A stretch of DNA of 64,000 nucleotides from Rhizobium mesoamericanum STM3625 (GCF_000312665.1 NZ_HF536773.1:1049468-1113467), one strand, 5' to 3'. Numbered from the stretch's first letter, positions 44,879 through 53,975 are shown. Translations and numbers: made by a program. Notes: generated from the letters alone by a model not told the origin.

Positions 44879-44909
44879 TGGCTACAAGTTCAAGTTAACT
44901 TGAAGTCAA
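44879..44909 (-). promoter_or_regulatory. SoxR-type promoter: -35, 19-base spacer, -10
   Basis: On the minus strand TTGACT (44904-44909) and TAGCCA (44879-44884) are separated by 19 bases, the long spacer of MerR-family promoters. The spacer holds the perfect palindrome TTCAAGTTAACTTGAA (44889-44904), the known SoxR-box core. It drives the SDR-QueA-like operon and probably limits soxR as well. Confidence 0.85.
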
Positions 44910-44934
44910 GCGGGAATCGTGCTTTCCTCTGCCT

Positions 44935-45369
44935 ATGGATTCGATGTTGACCATCACTGACGTCTCAAGGCGCAGCGGCGTTGCCTCATCGGCCCTGCGT
45001 TATTACGAAGAACGAGGGCTGATCACATCGGAGCGGGCTGGCTCAGGACACAGGCGCTATCACCGATCCGTGCTGCGCCGGGTCGCCTTCATCATCTTTG
45101 CGCAGCGCGTTGGGCTGACGCTTGAGGAGATCGGTGCCGCGCTCGGCAAGTTGCCGGCCGACCACGTCCCGTCGCGTCAGGATTGGTCGCGATTGTCGGG
45201 CGAGTGGGCAAAGCGCATCGATGAGCGTATCGACGAGTTGCAACGTCTGCGCTCCGGGCTGACCGAGTGCATCGGCTGCGGCTGTCTTTCGATGGACCGG
45301 TGCATGCTTGCAAACCCTGCCGATGTGGCAGGACGCAAGGGACCGGGGCCACGATATTGGCTCGGATAA
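44935..45369 (+). CDS. soxR: Redox-sensing MerR-family activator SoxR
   Basis: 144 residues: N-terminal MerR helix-turn-helix (TITDVSRRSGVASSALRYYEERGL), a dimerisation helix, and the [2Fe-2S] site with Cys112, Cys115, Cys117 and Cys123 (CIGCGC...C). Oxidation of the cluster by redox-cycling drugs activates transcription from 19-base-spacer promoters. The adjacent perfect box confirms the assignment. It faces the SDR-QueA-like operon. Confidence 0.95.
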   Translation: MDSMLTITDVSRRSGVASSALRYYEERGLITSERAGSGHRRYHRSVLRRVAFIIFAQRVGLTLEEIGAALGKLPADHVPSRQDWSRLSGEWAKRIDERIDELQRLRSGLTECIGCGCLSMDRCMLANPADVAGRKGPGPRYWLG

Positions 45370-45517
45370 ATTGGCCCTCGGCGGTTACGCTGTCGATCTC
45401 GTGTGAAGGCGCCGCATCGAAAGGCGGCGTCACCGTCCGGCCCGCCTCCTGGCTTCAGTCCTCCGACGCTCGCCATATCGTGGTTAGTATCGCGCAGACC
45501 ATCGTAAGTGCGTCCTA

Positions 45518-46426
45518 TCAACCCAGCAGTACCTGCCTGAGCCGATGAATATGGCCCGCGCCAACCCCGCAGCAGCCGCCGATCATTGTCGCACCGGCAT
45601 CTGCCCACGAGCAGGCGAAGCGTGAATAGGTGTCATCATTCAGATCGTTGCGGGTCTTGTGCAGGCCCTCGTTGGCTGCAGAATCGCCTTGCTCGCCCTC
45701 GAAGGCGTTGGCATAGACACCAATATCGAGCGTCGCGCGCCTGTTTGAGAACACTCGGGCTGCCAATTCGACCGCCAACTGCATTACTTCCGGCTTGCTG
45801 CAATTGAACAGGAGCGCCTTTGCGCCGCTCGAGGCAGCCCAGATCGCCGCGTCCTCGACCAGCTCGCCGGAACGCAGTTTCGGTTCGCCACCGTTTCGCT
45901 GTGCCATGTCATCGGCCAGCGTAAACGAGATCCAGAGCGGCTTGGCGGTCGCCGCGGTCGCCGTGCGAACGGCCGCCCCCTCGGCAATCAGGCTGAGAGT
46001 TTCGCCGAGCCACACATCCACATAAGGATCGAGATTTTCCACGAGCACCTTCAGGTAGTCCTGCACCTTCAAGGGATCGAAGTTCTGTGGCTCGTAGGAG
46101 CCGAAGATCGGCGGCAGCGAACCGGCGACCAGAACCTTCCGCTCCTGGCACGCATCCGCGGCTTCGCGCGCCAGTTGACCCGAGCGCGCGATGAGAGCGG
46201 CACCTTCCTTCCAGAAACGTTCCTCGCCGATATGAAAGGGGACCAGTGCGTAGCTGTTGGTCGTGACGACGTCCGAGCCTGCGAGAATAAATTCATCGTG
46301 GACCTTGCGAACAATCTCGGGCGAATTGATCAGCGCCAGCGCCGACCATTCCGGCTGCTTCAGTTCTGCGCCGAGACGCACGAGTTCGCGGCTCATGCCG
46401 CCGTCGAGAATGTAGAGTTTGCTCAT
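45518..46426 (-). CDS. Homocysteine S-methyltransferase family protein
   Basis: 302 residues. The barrel carries DGGMSREL near the start and the Zn-binding Cys residues in FNCSKP and GGCCGVG. It moves a methyl group, commonly from S-methylmethionine, to homocysteine to give methionine. It lies 65 bases after the amino-acid importer genes, under the same Lrp-type regulator, so the importer may carry S-methylmethionine or a related sulfonium compound (inference). Confidence 0.9.
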   Translation of the reverse strand: MSKLYILDGGMSRELVRLGAELKQPEWSALALINSPEIVRKVHDEFILAGSDVVTTNSYALVPFHIGEERFWKEGAALIARSGQLAREAADACQERKVLVAGSLPPIFGSYEPQNFDPLKVQDYLKVLVENLDPYVDVWLGETLSLIAEGAAVRTATAATAKPLWISFTLADDMAQRNGGEPKLRSGELVEDAAIWAASSGAKALLFNCSKPEVMQLAVELAARVFSNRRATLDIGVYANAFEGEQGDSAANEGLHKTRNDLNDDTYSRFACSWADAGATMIGGCCGVGAGHIHRLRQVLLG

Positions 46427-46491
46427 GGGTCTGGTCTCCGAGGATGCGTGGGATCCGCGCCAAGGCGCGACCCCTGCTTCATGCAGTGATG

Positions 46492-47181
46492 TTAGCGCCG
46501 CACCGGTACCTGCGCTTCGAGGAGGCGGAAGGCCCGGGCGATGATGGCGGTGAGAATGAGATAAAAGACGGTAACCACGATCAGCGGCTCATAGACGAGC
46601 AGCGTGTCTTGCCGCACCTTGCTGGCCACCGCATAGAGATCCATCACCGTGACCGTGAAAGCCAGCGGTGTTGCTTTCAGCTGCATGACGATTTCGCCGC
46701 CGATCGTCGGCAGTGCGATGCGAATGGCGCGCGGCAGCCAGATGCGCCAAATCAGCGTGAAGGGCCGCATCCCGAATGCACGGCCTGCTTCCAACTCGCC
46801 CTTTGGCACCGCAAGCAGCGCGCCGCGCAATACTTCCGCCTCATAGGCCGCGTAGTTCAGCGTAAAGCTCACGGCGGCGAAGAAGAACCCCTCACGCAGG
46901 ATCGGCCAGAACGGGCTTTGGCGGATGCACGGGATCATCGGCAATAGCGAACCAACACCATAATAGAGAAGCCAGAGCTGGATGAGCAGCGGCGTGCCCC
47001 GGAAGAAGGTTGCGTAGCCACGAGCAAGATGCTGCACAAGCGGGCTGCCACTGACCTGAGCGAAAGCAAGGCCGATTGCGAGGACGAAACCGAACACGAC
47101 CGAGATCACCAGCAGCAATACGGTCTGTCCGGCTCCTGCCAATAAAAGTGGCCAGTAGGATGCGATCCATGAGAAGGTCAT
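46492..47181 (-). CDS. Amino-acid ABC permease (HisM-like)
   Basis: 229 residues from ATG 47181. The segment FFRGTPLLIQLWLLYYGVG and EAA loop (EAGRAFGMRPFTLIWRIWLPRAIR) are typical of the HisM half. The frame is open further upstream (to 47406) over the partner permease, but that part is not membrane-like and is rejected. Confidence 0.92.
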   Translation of the reverse strand: MTFSWIASYWPLLLAGAGQTVLLLVISVVFGFVLAIGLAFAQVSGSPLVQHLARGYATFFRGTPLLIQLWLLYYGVGSLLPMIPCIRQSPFWPILREGFFFAAVSFTLNYAAYEAEVLRGALLAVPKGELEAGRAFGMRPFTLIWRIWLPRAIRIALPTIGGEIVMQLKATPLAFTVTVMDLYAVASKVRQDTLLVYEPLIVVTVFYLILTAIIARAFRLLEAQVPVRR

Positions 47182-47192
47182 GCCTTTGTTCC

Positions 47193-47918
47193 TCAGGCAG
47201 GCTTCGGCTGGCCGCGCCGTACGCGGCGCTCGATCAGGCTGAAAACGACGTTGGAGACGAGTGTGAGGGCGAGATAGAGAAAAGCAGACGCAAGAAAGAA
47301 CACGAAGTAGTGCTTGGTGCTGGCGCCCGCAAGTCGGGTGGAGAGCGCTAGTTCCTGGTATCCGACGACAGCGACCAGCGCGCTGTCCTTGGTGATCGAC
47401 ATCCACAGATTGGCAAGGCCTGGCAATGCGTTCGGCAGTAATGCCGGCAGCACGACACGGCGGAAACGCAGCATCGGCGTCATGCCGAAGGCTTTCGCCG
47501 CCTCGATCTGACCGACGGGTATGGCAAGGATGGCGCCGCGCAGCACTTCCGTCGTATAGGCGCCTTGCACGAAGCCGAGTACGGCGACGGCCACGGCAAA
47601 GCCGTTCATTTCGATCGCCGGCAGATTGAGTGTGGCCAGGAGCAGGTTGAGACCGTCCATTCCGGCATAGTAAAGACCGACGATCAAAATCAGTTCCGGA
47701 ATGGCGCGGATGGCTGTCGTATAAAGATCGAGAAGGAGGCGGAGCGGCCTGTTACCGGAAAGCTTGCCAAGAGCGCCTCCCATGCCGAGCACGAGACCGA
47801 TCAGAAAGGCGCCGGCGGAGATGGCGACCGTAGAAGCGGCCCCCCAAAGCAACACTCCACCCCACCCGGGCGGGTAGGGGGAGAGCAGTTCCAGGATACC
47901 TTGTTGGGTGACCGCCAT
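47193..47918 (-). CDS. Amino-acid ABC permease (HisQ-like)
   Basis: 241 residues and about five spans. It has AIRAIPELILIVGLYYAG, ITKDSALVAVVG, and the EAA loop (EAAKAFGMTPMLRFRRVVLPALLP). It forms the channel with the HisM-like partner 11 bases downstream. Confidence 0.92.
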   Translation of the reverse strand: MAVTQQGILELLSPYPPGWGGVLLWGAASTVAISAGAFLIGLVLGMGGALGKLSGNRPLRLLLDLYTTAIRAIPELILIVGLYYAGMDGLNLLLATLNLPAIEMNGFAVAVAVLGFVQGAYTTEVLRGAILAIPVGQIEAAKAFGMTPMLRFRRVVLPALLPNALPGLANLWMSITKDSALVAVVGYQELALSTRLAGASTKHYFVFFLASAFLYLALTLVSNVVFSLIERRVRRGQPKPA

Positions 47919-47930
47919 CGTTCGGAACGC

Positions 47931-48704
47931 TTATTTTGCGCCGTAGATGTCGAAGTCGAAATACTTCTTGGTGATTTGATCATACGTGCCGCTGGCGCGC
48001 ACAGCAGCGATCGCCGCATTGAGCTTTGCCTTAAGCTCCGTGTCCTCCTTGCGCAGGCCGCCGGACACACCGGCTCCGAGAATTTCCCGGTCGTCGGCGA
48101 CATCACCCATCTTGGCACAGCAATCCTTGCCGCTGTCGCTCTTCAGGAAGGCATCAAGAGCAAGAGAATCGCCGAAGACATAGTCGATGCGGCCGGAAGC
48201 CAGATCCTGGAAGGCCTCGTCGAGCGTCTGGTATGTCTTCTCCTCTGCGACATCGGCGAAATATTTCATGTAGTACTCCGACTGGATGGTGGACACCTGA
48301 ATGCCGATGGTCTTGCCCTTGACGTCCGCGGCGGTCGCACCTGGCTTCTCGTCCCGGGAGCCAATCAGGGTGCTGGGTGTATTGTAATATTTGTCGGTGA
48401 AATCGATCACCTTGGAGCGCTCTGCGGTATTCGACATCGATGACCAGATCACGTCGAACTTCTTGCTCTGAAGGGCCGGAATAAGGCCATCCCAGGAGAG
48501 CTCGACGATCGAGCACTTTTCCTTCATCTGCGTGCAGACGGCGTTCATCAGGTCGATTTCCCAGCCTTGCCACTCACCCGAAGCATCCTTGGCAAAAAAT
48601 GGCGGATAGGATTCGTTCATGACGCCGAAGCGGACTTCGGCGTGAGCCGTAAAGGCGCAAAGAGCAAGCGCGGCGCCGGCAAGAAGTGTCGAGAGCAGTT
48701 TCAT
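47931..48704 (-). CDS. Amino-acid solute-binding protein
   Basis: 257 residues with a signal peptide of 22 residues (ending AHA). The mature part starts EVRFGVMNESYPPFF and has GWEIDLMNAVC, WSSMSNTAERSKVIDFTDKYY and the Lys/Asp-rich C-terminus of lysine-arginine-ornithine-type binders. GWEIDLMNAVC replaces the usual 'G.DIDLA.A'. Several Cys pairs may form disulfides. Confidence 0.92.
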   Translation of the reverse strand: MKLLSTLLAGAALALCAFTAHAEVRFGVMNESYPPFFAKDASGEWQGWEIDLMNAVCTQMKEKCSIVELSWDGLIPALQSKKFDVIWSSMSNTAERSKVIDFTDKYYNTPSTLIGSRDEKPGATAADVKGKTIGIQVSTIQSEYYMKYFADVAEEKTYQTLDEAFQDLASGRIDYVFGDSLALDAFLKSDSGKDCCAKMGDVADDREILGAGVSGGLRKEDTELKAKLNAAIAAVRASGTYDQITKKYFDFDIYGAK

Positions 48705-48751
48705 TCGCGGGATTCCCTGGCTGGTGGTGTCTGTGATGGTTCGGTGCAGGA

Positions 48752-49531
48752 TCAGTGAGCGCGCATACCGGTGAATTCCCGACAGCGACTGCTGAGGGGA
48801 GCGTCGAAGACCTGCTCCGGCGGGCCCTCTTCTTCAATCCGTCCCTGATGCAGGAAGAGAACATGGCTGGAGACATCGCGGGCAAAGCGCATCTCATGGG
48901 TGACGAGCAGCATGGTCCGGCCTTCCTCGGCGAGATCACGAATGACCTTGAGCACTTCCGCCACGAGTTCCGGGTCGAGGGCGGAGGTCGGCTCGTCGAA
49001 GAGCATCACGGCCGGATCGACGCAGAGCGCCCGGGCAATTGCCGCACGCTGCTGCTGCCCCCCTGACAGGAAGGCTGGGTAAGCGTCGCGCTTTTCGTAA
49101 AGTCCGACCTTGCTCAGCAGAGCTTCCGCCTTCTCCAGAGCCTCTCGGCGAGGAACGTTCATGACGTGTACCGGGGCCTCAATGATATTCTCGATCACCG
49201 TCCGATGAGCCCAGAGATTGAAGTTTTGAAAAACCATGCCAAGGCCGGTGCGCATTCGCTCCACCTGTCGCCAGTTTTTCGGCTGCATCTGTCCGCCGCG
49301 AACGGGCTTCAAGGCAATTTCCTCGCCATTCACGACGATGCGTCCCCGATCCGGAATTTCCAGGAGATTGATGCAGCGCAGCAATGTACTTTTGCCAGAG
49401 CCCGACGAGCCGATGATCGAAATCACGTCGCCCTTACCGGCTTTCGCCGAAATGCCTCTGAGCACTTCATGTGGGCCGAAGCTCTTGTGCAGATTGTCCT
49501 CACGAAGGGCCTGGGATGAGGGTTCAGCCAT
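48752..49531 (-). CDS. Amino-acid ABC importer ATPase (HisP-like)
   Basis: 259 residues from ATG 49531. Walker A GSSGSGKST, the HisP-type insert (GGQMQPKNWRQVERMR), signature LSGGQQQR, Walker B VMLFDEPTSALD and the switch His in THEMRFA. It is first in the operon and faces the Lrp-type gene. A longer reading to 49594 would enter the regulatory region. Confidence 0.93.
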   Translation of the reverse strand: MAEPSSQALREDNLHKSFGPHEVLRGISAKAGKGDVISIIGSSGSGKSTLLRCINLLEIPDRGRIVVNGEEIALKPVRGGQMQPKNWRQVERMRTGLGMVFQNFNLWAHRTVIENIIEAPVHVMNVPRREALEKAEALLSKVGLYEKRDAYPAFLSGGQQQRAAIARALCVDPAVMLFDEPTSALDPELVAEVLKVIRDLAEEGRTMLLVTHEMRFARDVSSHVLFLHQGRIEEEGPPEQVFDAPLSSRCREFTGMRAH

Positions 49532-49592
49532 ATCGGTTCCGGTCAAAAACAATTTGCGGAGAATATCGCGAAGACGCGCAGTTTTTGCGCGC

Positions 49593-49628
49593 AATTTCTG
49601 GTCATTTTAGGTAATATATGCAGAAATT
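49593..49628. promoter_or_regulatory. Candidate Lrp/AsnC-type operator
   Basis: AATTTCTG (49593-49600) and CAGAAATT (49621-49628) are exact inverted arms 20 bases apart in an AT-rich context. They lie between the importer operon and the Lrp-family gene. Confidence 0.5.
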
Positions 49629-49703
49629 CGTTCCTCGTGCATCAAACATGACGGAACGTCCGTCTTGGAGGCAACTAGCCACCCCCGGACCGAAGGAGCG
49701 GGA

Positions 49704-50192
49704 ATGGAAAAACTGGATCGTTTCGATCGCGATATTCTCGACATCGTTCAGCGCGACTGTCAGCTTACGGCTGAGACCATCGCCGAACGGGTCGGGCTTT
49801 CGACATCGGCTGTGCAAAGGCGGTTAAAACGCCTTCGCGAGGACGGAATTATCAAAACGGAAGTGGCTGTCGTCGACCGTAAGGTCACGGGAACACCGAT
49901 GGTGTTTATCGTTGGAATGGAGATCGAGCGAGACAACTACGACGCGCTGGCCAAGTTTCGCCTTTGGGCGGAAAAACAGGATCACATCCAACAGGTCTAT
50001 TACGTTACAGGAGCGGTGGACCTTATCGCCATCATCACCGCGCGTGACGTCGAGCACTATGACGATATCGCGGCTCTGATCATGGCGGAAAACCAACAGA
50101 TCCGCCGCATGCATACCAATGTGGTATTGCGGGATGTCAAGCTCGGTCTGTTCGTACCCCTGACAAGCGACGATCACGGCCGGGAGGGTTGA
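49704..50192 (+). CDS. Lrp/AsnC-family transcription regulator
   Basis: 162 residues from ATG 49704 (GAAGGAG upstream). Helix-turn-helix: DRFDRDILDIVQRD, ETIAERVGLSTSAVQRRLKRL. The ligand-binding RAM domain has VYYVTGAVDLIAIITARDVEHYD. It likely activates the divergent importer-methyltransferase operon when its amino acid is present. Confidence 0.93.
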   Translation: MEKLDRFDRDILDIVQRDCQLTAETIAERVGLSTSAVQRRLKRLREDGIIKTEVAVVDRKVTGTPMVFIVGMEIERDNYDALAKFRLWAEKQDHIQQVYYVTGAVDLIAIITARDVEHYDDIAALIMAENQQIRRMHTNVVLRDVKLGLFVPLTSDDHGREG

Positions 50193-50524
50193 AGTCGGCA
50201 GTCTTTTGGCGATCGGAGGAATAGCAAATGATGGAGGCAGACCGCCCGCCCGCCTCCATCGAGATACATGTCACCTGCCGAAAAGTGCCGGCAACCCCTT
50301 GTCTATTCCCGTTTGTTGCGCTGGACCGCCGGCAGCGAATGCCAAGGCTATCGCACCCTCCTGTGGCCGAAATTGAACATCATCCGCAGCAAACCCCGCA
50401 TCTGCTCGCGCCAAAACGCGGAAGGGGTCGATGCGGCAATTGTGGTCAGCAGCACTTTCTAGTGTCTTCCCAAACACAGAAACCAGCTACGATCTTTTTT
50501 TGGCAACTGTCTATCAAATGACGC
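50193..50524. other. Convergent spacer with a GC-rich hairpin
   Basis: About 330 bases between the ends of the Lrp and agmatinase genes. GGAGGC (50233-50238) and GCCTCC about 13 bases later could form a hairpin, but no T-run follows. No gene is supported; a plus-strand frame here lacks protein features. Confidence 0.4.
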
Positions 50525-51574
50525 CTACTTGTGCCCCGTCACTGCCGGGCTGAAGACCAGAAGACTTAGGATCTCAAACAGCACCTGGGCACCGACCTGT
50601 GCGGTGTTGGTGGTGCTATCATATTGCGGCGCCACCTCAACGACATCGCCACCAACAAAGTTGAGCCCCTTCAGCCCGCGCAGGAGTTCCAGCGCCTCAC
50701 GGGTCGTCAAGCCGCCGATCTCGGGCGTGCCTGTGCCCGGCGCAAAGGCAGGATCCAGGCTGTCGACGTCGAACGAAAGGTAGGTAGGGCCATTGCCGAC
50801 GATCTGGCGTGCCTTATCGATGATCGCCGGGATGCCCATCCCGTTGATCGTCTCGGCATGGATTACCGTCATGCCGGACTCGTAGGAGAACTCCCAGAGA
50901 TATTCGGAAGGACCTCTAATTCCGATCTGGATCGTGCGGGTCGGATCAAGAACGCCGTCAAGCACGGCATTGCGCATCGGCCCGCCGTGATGGAATTTCG
51001 TCTGGTCAAACGGGCCACCCGTGTCGCAGTGGGCATCGATATGGATCAGGCCGACAGGCTCCTTGGCGCCGACCGCCTTGAGGATCGGATGGGTTATGGA
51101 GTGGTCGCCGCCGACAGAGAGCGGAATGACACCTGCGTCTACGATCTGTCGGATTACGGCCTCGATATTGTCGTGGCATTGCTCCAGGCGGTAGCGGCTG
51201 GCGAACGGGATGTCGCCGATATCGGCTGCGCGGAGATCGTAAGCTGGCGCGCAGTCGAGCGCATGGTTGTAGGGGCCGATCCTTTCGATACTGCGAACCG
51301 CCCTTGGTCCAAACCGCGAACCCGGACGATTGCTGACACCGAGATCCATCGGGATGCCGACCGCCGCAACCTGCAGGTCACCAAAGTCGGGGGCGGCGAA
51401 ATTGACTTCCTTGTAGGGCAAGCCCGCAAAAGTCGAAATTCCAGAATAGGGCGCAGCGCGCGTGCCGCCCCTGAAGATCTTTTCAGCCACGCGCCGGAAA
51501 CGCGGATCGAAGAATTCCGCGTTTCCGGCGAACTTCTTGCGCAGTTCCTCCAGGCGCCTTTTCAACTCGACCAT
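50525..51574 (-). CDS. Agmatinase/guanidinobutyrase-family ureohydrolase
   Basis: 349 residues from ATG 51574, with AAAGGGA upstream. All metal motifs are canonical: GGDHSIT, HIDAHCDT and SFDVDSLDPAFAPGTGTPE, so a two-Mn active site is expected. It hydrolyses a guanidino compound to urea and an amine. The N-terminal extension of about 50 residues is usual for guanidinobutyrase/guanidinopropionase types. Association with a Pot-type importer and an aldehyde dehydrogenase supports guanidino-acid or agmatine use. Confidence 0.92.
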   Translation of the reverse strand: MVELKRRLEELRKKFAGNAEFFDPRFRRVAEKIFRGGTRAAPYSGISTFAGLPYKEVNFAAPDFGDLQVAAVGIPMDLGVSNRPGSRFGPRAVRSIERIGPYNHALDCAPAYDLRAADIGDIPFASRYRLEQCHDNIEAVIRQIVDAGVIPLSVGGDHSITHPILKAVGAKEPVGLIHIDAHCDTGGPFDQTKFHHGGPMRNAVLDGVLDPTRTIQIGIRGPSEYLWEFSYESGMTVIHAETINGMGIPAIIDKARQIVGNGPTYLSFDVDSLDPAFAPGTGTPEIGGLTTREALELLRGLKGLNFVGGDVVEVAPQYDSTTNTAQVGAQVLFEILSLLVFSPAVTGHK

Positions 51575-51656
51575 TTTCTTGTCCCTTTCAAAATGCTCAA
51601 CACGATCCCGATAAGCCCGACCCGCTCGCCACAGGCAGCATCCGATTAGACTATTC

Positions 51657-52049
51657 CTAAGTGCGCTGCGAGAGGTGCTCGTGAATGGCCAGCCACTCGC
51701 CGGTTGGCTGCTTCGCGAAAACGATGGTTTCGCGCTCCATGCTCGTCGACACTTCGCCGTCAAAGCTGAGGTCCGTCTCAACGGAATGTGTGAATATGGC
51801 AATGGAGCCGGCGATCTGGACGTCTCTGTCGCTCGAGCGGCAGCCGCGAACACGAAAACCGTCGCGCGTCTCCCAAACAGCCCACTGCGCCTCGTATTCG
51901 CCACGGCTGGCGAGCCGCCGGTCGAGGTTGTGAAATATGAAGGTGGCCTCCGGCGCAAAAGCAGAGAAATAGCTGTCGCGATCGTGCCTGCCGAAAGCGT
52001 CGATGAGGCGGTCTGCCGCGGCAAGCACGGCGTATTGCTGATGTTCCAT
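51657..52049 (-). CDS. SnoaL/NTF2-like protein
   Basis: 130 residues in a cone-shaped NTF2-like fold: RLIDAFGRHDRDSYFSAFAPEATFIFH and GEWLAIHEHLS. Relatives are small lyases or isomerases, or subunits of oxygenases. It lies between the TetR and agmatinase genes on the same strand; substrate unknown. Confidence 0.8.
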   Translation of the reverse strand: MEHQQYAVLAAADRLIDAFGRHDRDSYFSAFAPEATFIFHNLDRRLASRGEYEAQWAVWETRDGFRVRGCRSSDRDVQIAGSIAIFTHSVETDLSFDGEVSTSMERETIVFAKQPTGEWLAIHEHLSQRT

Positions 52050-52064
52050 CCCTTAAGTTCCCAG

Positions 52065-52691
52065 TTATTGAAGTCTTGGGCTGCTGATCAAGACAGCAAG
52101 CGGCCTGTTCTGTCGCCCGACACGCTCCTTGAGTGTCTCAAGTGTCATCGCTTCATCTTTGACGAACTCGAGGAACATCATATTGAGGTTATTAAAGACC
52201 ATCTGGCCCACCGCGACCGTGTCGATCCCGGGCATGACGGCGCCGCGAAGCTGAAGTTTCTGGACCAGCATCGAAACCTGGTCGCACAGACGGCCGTCGA
52301 GTTCGGTGTACCGGCGGCTGAACGGGCTCTCGGGCTGCTGGATTGAGAAAGCCATGGCTGTGCGCCACATCTCCTTGCTGAGATAGACGAGCGAATGGTC
52401 GAAGTATTGGTCGATCAGGACCTGAAGCGCGTCGAGCGTTGTGGCAGGAGGGTTTTCGACGATTGACATGCCCGATTCCAGAACCTCCTCGACCTCCATG
52501 GAAACCGTGGCGACAAGAATATCTCCCTTATTTTCATAGTAATTGTAGACCGTGCCGACCGACACCTCCGCGCGCTCGGCAATGTCCTCGATCCGCGCGC
52601 TGTCATAGCCGACTTCACGAAACAGGCTCGCCGCCGCTTCCAGTATGCGACGATTACGATCGGCTTTCTGCCTAGCACGCAGTCCCGTCAT
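52065..52691 (-). CDS. TetR-family repressor
   Basis: 208 residues. Helix-turn-helix with RILEAAASLFREVGYDSARIEDIAERAEVSVGTVYNYYENK; the C-terminal ligand domain is unlike others I know. It faces the importer operon, and the palindrome at 52742-52753 is a likely binding site, so it probably controls both the guanidino genes and the importer. Confidence 0.92.
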   Translation of the reverse strand: MTGLRARQKADRNRRILEAAASLFREVGYDSARIEDIAERAEVSVGTVYNYYENKGDILVATVSMEVEEVLESGMSIVENPPATTLDALQVLIDQYFDHSLVYLSKEMWRTAMAFSIQQPESPFSRRYTELDGRLCDQVSMLVQKLQLRGAVMPGIDTVAVGQMVFNNLNMMFLEFVKDEAMTLETLKERVGRQNRPLAVLISSPRLQ

Positions 52692-52730
52692 GTCTGCTCT
52701 TTCGAATAATGAATGCCCTCAAAAATGATA

Positions 52731-52759
52731 TTGACTTAAAAAATGAACTCATTCAATCT
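52731..52759 (+). promoter_or_regulatory. Candidate importer promoter with TetR operator
   Basis: TTGACT (52731-52736) is followed 17 bases later by the weak -10 CAATCT (52754-52759). Between them AATGA-AC-TCATT (52742-52753) is a perfect palindrome with a two-base centre. Confidence 0.5.
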
Positions 52760-52807
52760 TTTTCATGAAGACGCCGAAACGAGCGTCACTGACCAGAGGG
52801 CAACATC

Positions 52808-53902
52808 ATGACCGATCTTATTGCAGGCATATCTGCGCGCAGATTTTTGACATCCGCCGCCACATTGGCTCTTGCAGCGGCATCTGCTGCGCTGAGTTCG
52901 GCGCCCGTTCTGGCGCAGGATGAGTTGAACGCACTTGTCTGGTGCGACCACACCGATCCGGCATTGATCGAGCCATTCGAGAAAGCGAACAACGTCAAGG
53001 TCAACCTGAAGGAATACGAGGGCACCGGCGCTGGGCTTTCCATCATCGACCAGTCGCGCCCGGGAGACTGGGACGTGCTGGTTATTGACGGCGTCGACGT
53101 TCAGCGCGCTGTCGACAAGGAGATCCTTGCGGAGATGCCAGCCGATGCGCTTCCGAACGCGGATATCTTCCCTGAGGTGCGCATGGAGGCCAACAACAGT
53201 CGAGATGGCAAGATCTACGCCGTCACCGAGAAATTCGGCTACAATACCGTTTCATACGACAAGACGAAGGTTGATCCTGCCGACATGAAGGACATGTCGA
53301 AGCTCTGGTCAGAGAAATACAAGGGTCGTATTGCCGTCTATGACTACTATCTGCCGATGATCGGCTTGACCGGGATCGATCTCGGCAAGGCGACCTCGAG
53401 CCTTACGGATGCCGATATGCCGGCTATCAAGGACAAGCTCCTTGCCCTGAAGGCCAACGCCAAGCAGGTCAGCGACGTCGTATCGTCGCAGACGGCGCTT
53501 GCGACAGGCGAGGTGGACATAGTTTTCGGCGGCGGGGAGTGGCTGACCGCGGGATTGGTAAAGGACAAGCCCAACCTCGACTGGACCATTCCGGAGCAGG
53601 GCGCGGTGCGCTGGGCGCAGTCAATCGGCGTCATGAAAAGTTCGACGAAAAAGGACCTCGCTCTGAAGTTTGTGCAGTATATCGTCAGCCCCGAAGGACA
53701 GGCGCGGCTTGCGACCTCTTCCTGCTACTGGGCTATGCCTGCAAACGCCAAGGCAGGCGAGCATCTGACCGCCGAACAGAAGACCGCTCTGCGCTGGAAC
53801 GAGCAGGCCGATTACCTCAAGCGCACGCAGCTTTATCCGATCCCAAGTGCTGAACTGGACGCAAAGATGCAGGATGCCTGGACAGAGATGCTTCAGAACT
53901 GA
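52808..53902 (+). CDS. Polyamine-type ABC solute-binding protein (PotD-like)
   Basis: 364 residues with a twin-Arg-like signal (ARRFLTSAATLALAAA) ending LAQD. The mature part has LVWCDHTDPALIEPFEKANNVKV, WDVLVIDG, GYNTVSYDK and VDIVFGGGEWLTA, as in PotD/PotF and related binders. Cargo is likely a polyamine, agmatine or guanidino acid matching the neighbouring ureohydrolase. Confidence 0.9.
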   Translation: MTDLIAGISARRFLTSAATLALAAASAALSSAPVLAQDELNALVWCDHTDPALIEPFEKANNVKVNLKEYEGTGAGLSIIDQSRPGDWDVLVIDGVDVQRAVDKEILAEMPADALPNADIFPEVRMEANNSRDGKIYAVTEKFGYNTVSYDKTKVDPADMKDMSKLWSEKYKGRIAVYDYYLPMIGLTGIDLGKATSSLTDADMPAIKDKLLALKANAKQVSDVVSSQTALATGEVDIVFGGGEWLTAGLVKDKPNLDWTIPEQGAVRWAQSIGVMKSSTKKDLALKFVQYIVSPEGQARLATSSCYWAMPANAKAGEHLTAEQKTALRWNEQADYLKRTQLYPIPSAELDAKMQDAWTEMLQN

Positions 53903-53934
53903 CGCCTTTGCCCTTTCTGCGTCCGATCACCATA

Positions 53935-53959
53935 CCCTCTCCCTGACCCTGGGAGAGGG
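53935..53959 (+). repeat. Hairpin between binding-protein and permease genes
   Basis: CCCTCTCCC (53935-53943) pairs perfectly with GGGAGAGGG (53951-53959) around a 7-base loop. It may stabilise the upstream binding-protein message or partly stop transcription. No T-run follows. Confidence 0.7.
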
Positions 53960-53975
53960 CACCGGAGGCTTGTCC

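Noticed and set aside
51575..52024. 150-residue N-terminal extension of the agmatinase frame
   Set aside because: It overlaps the SnoaL-like gene and is Arg/Ser-rich; a ribosome site fixes the start at 51574.
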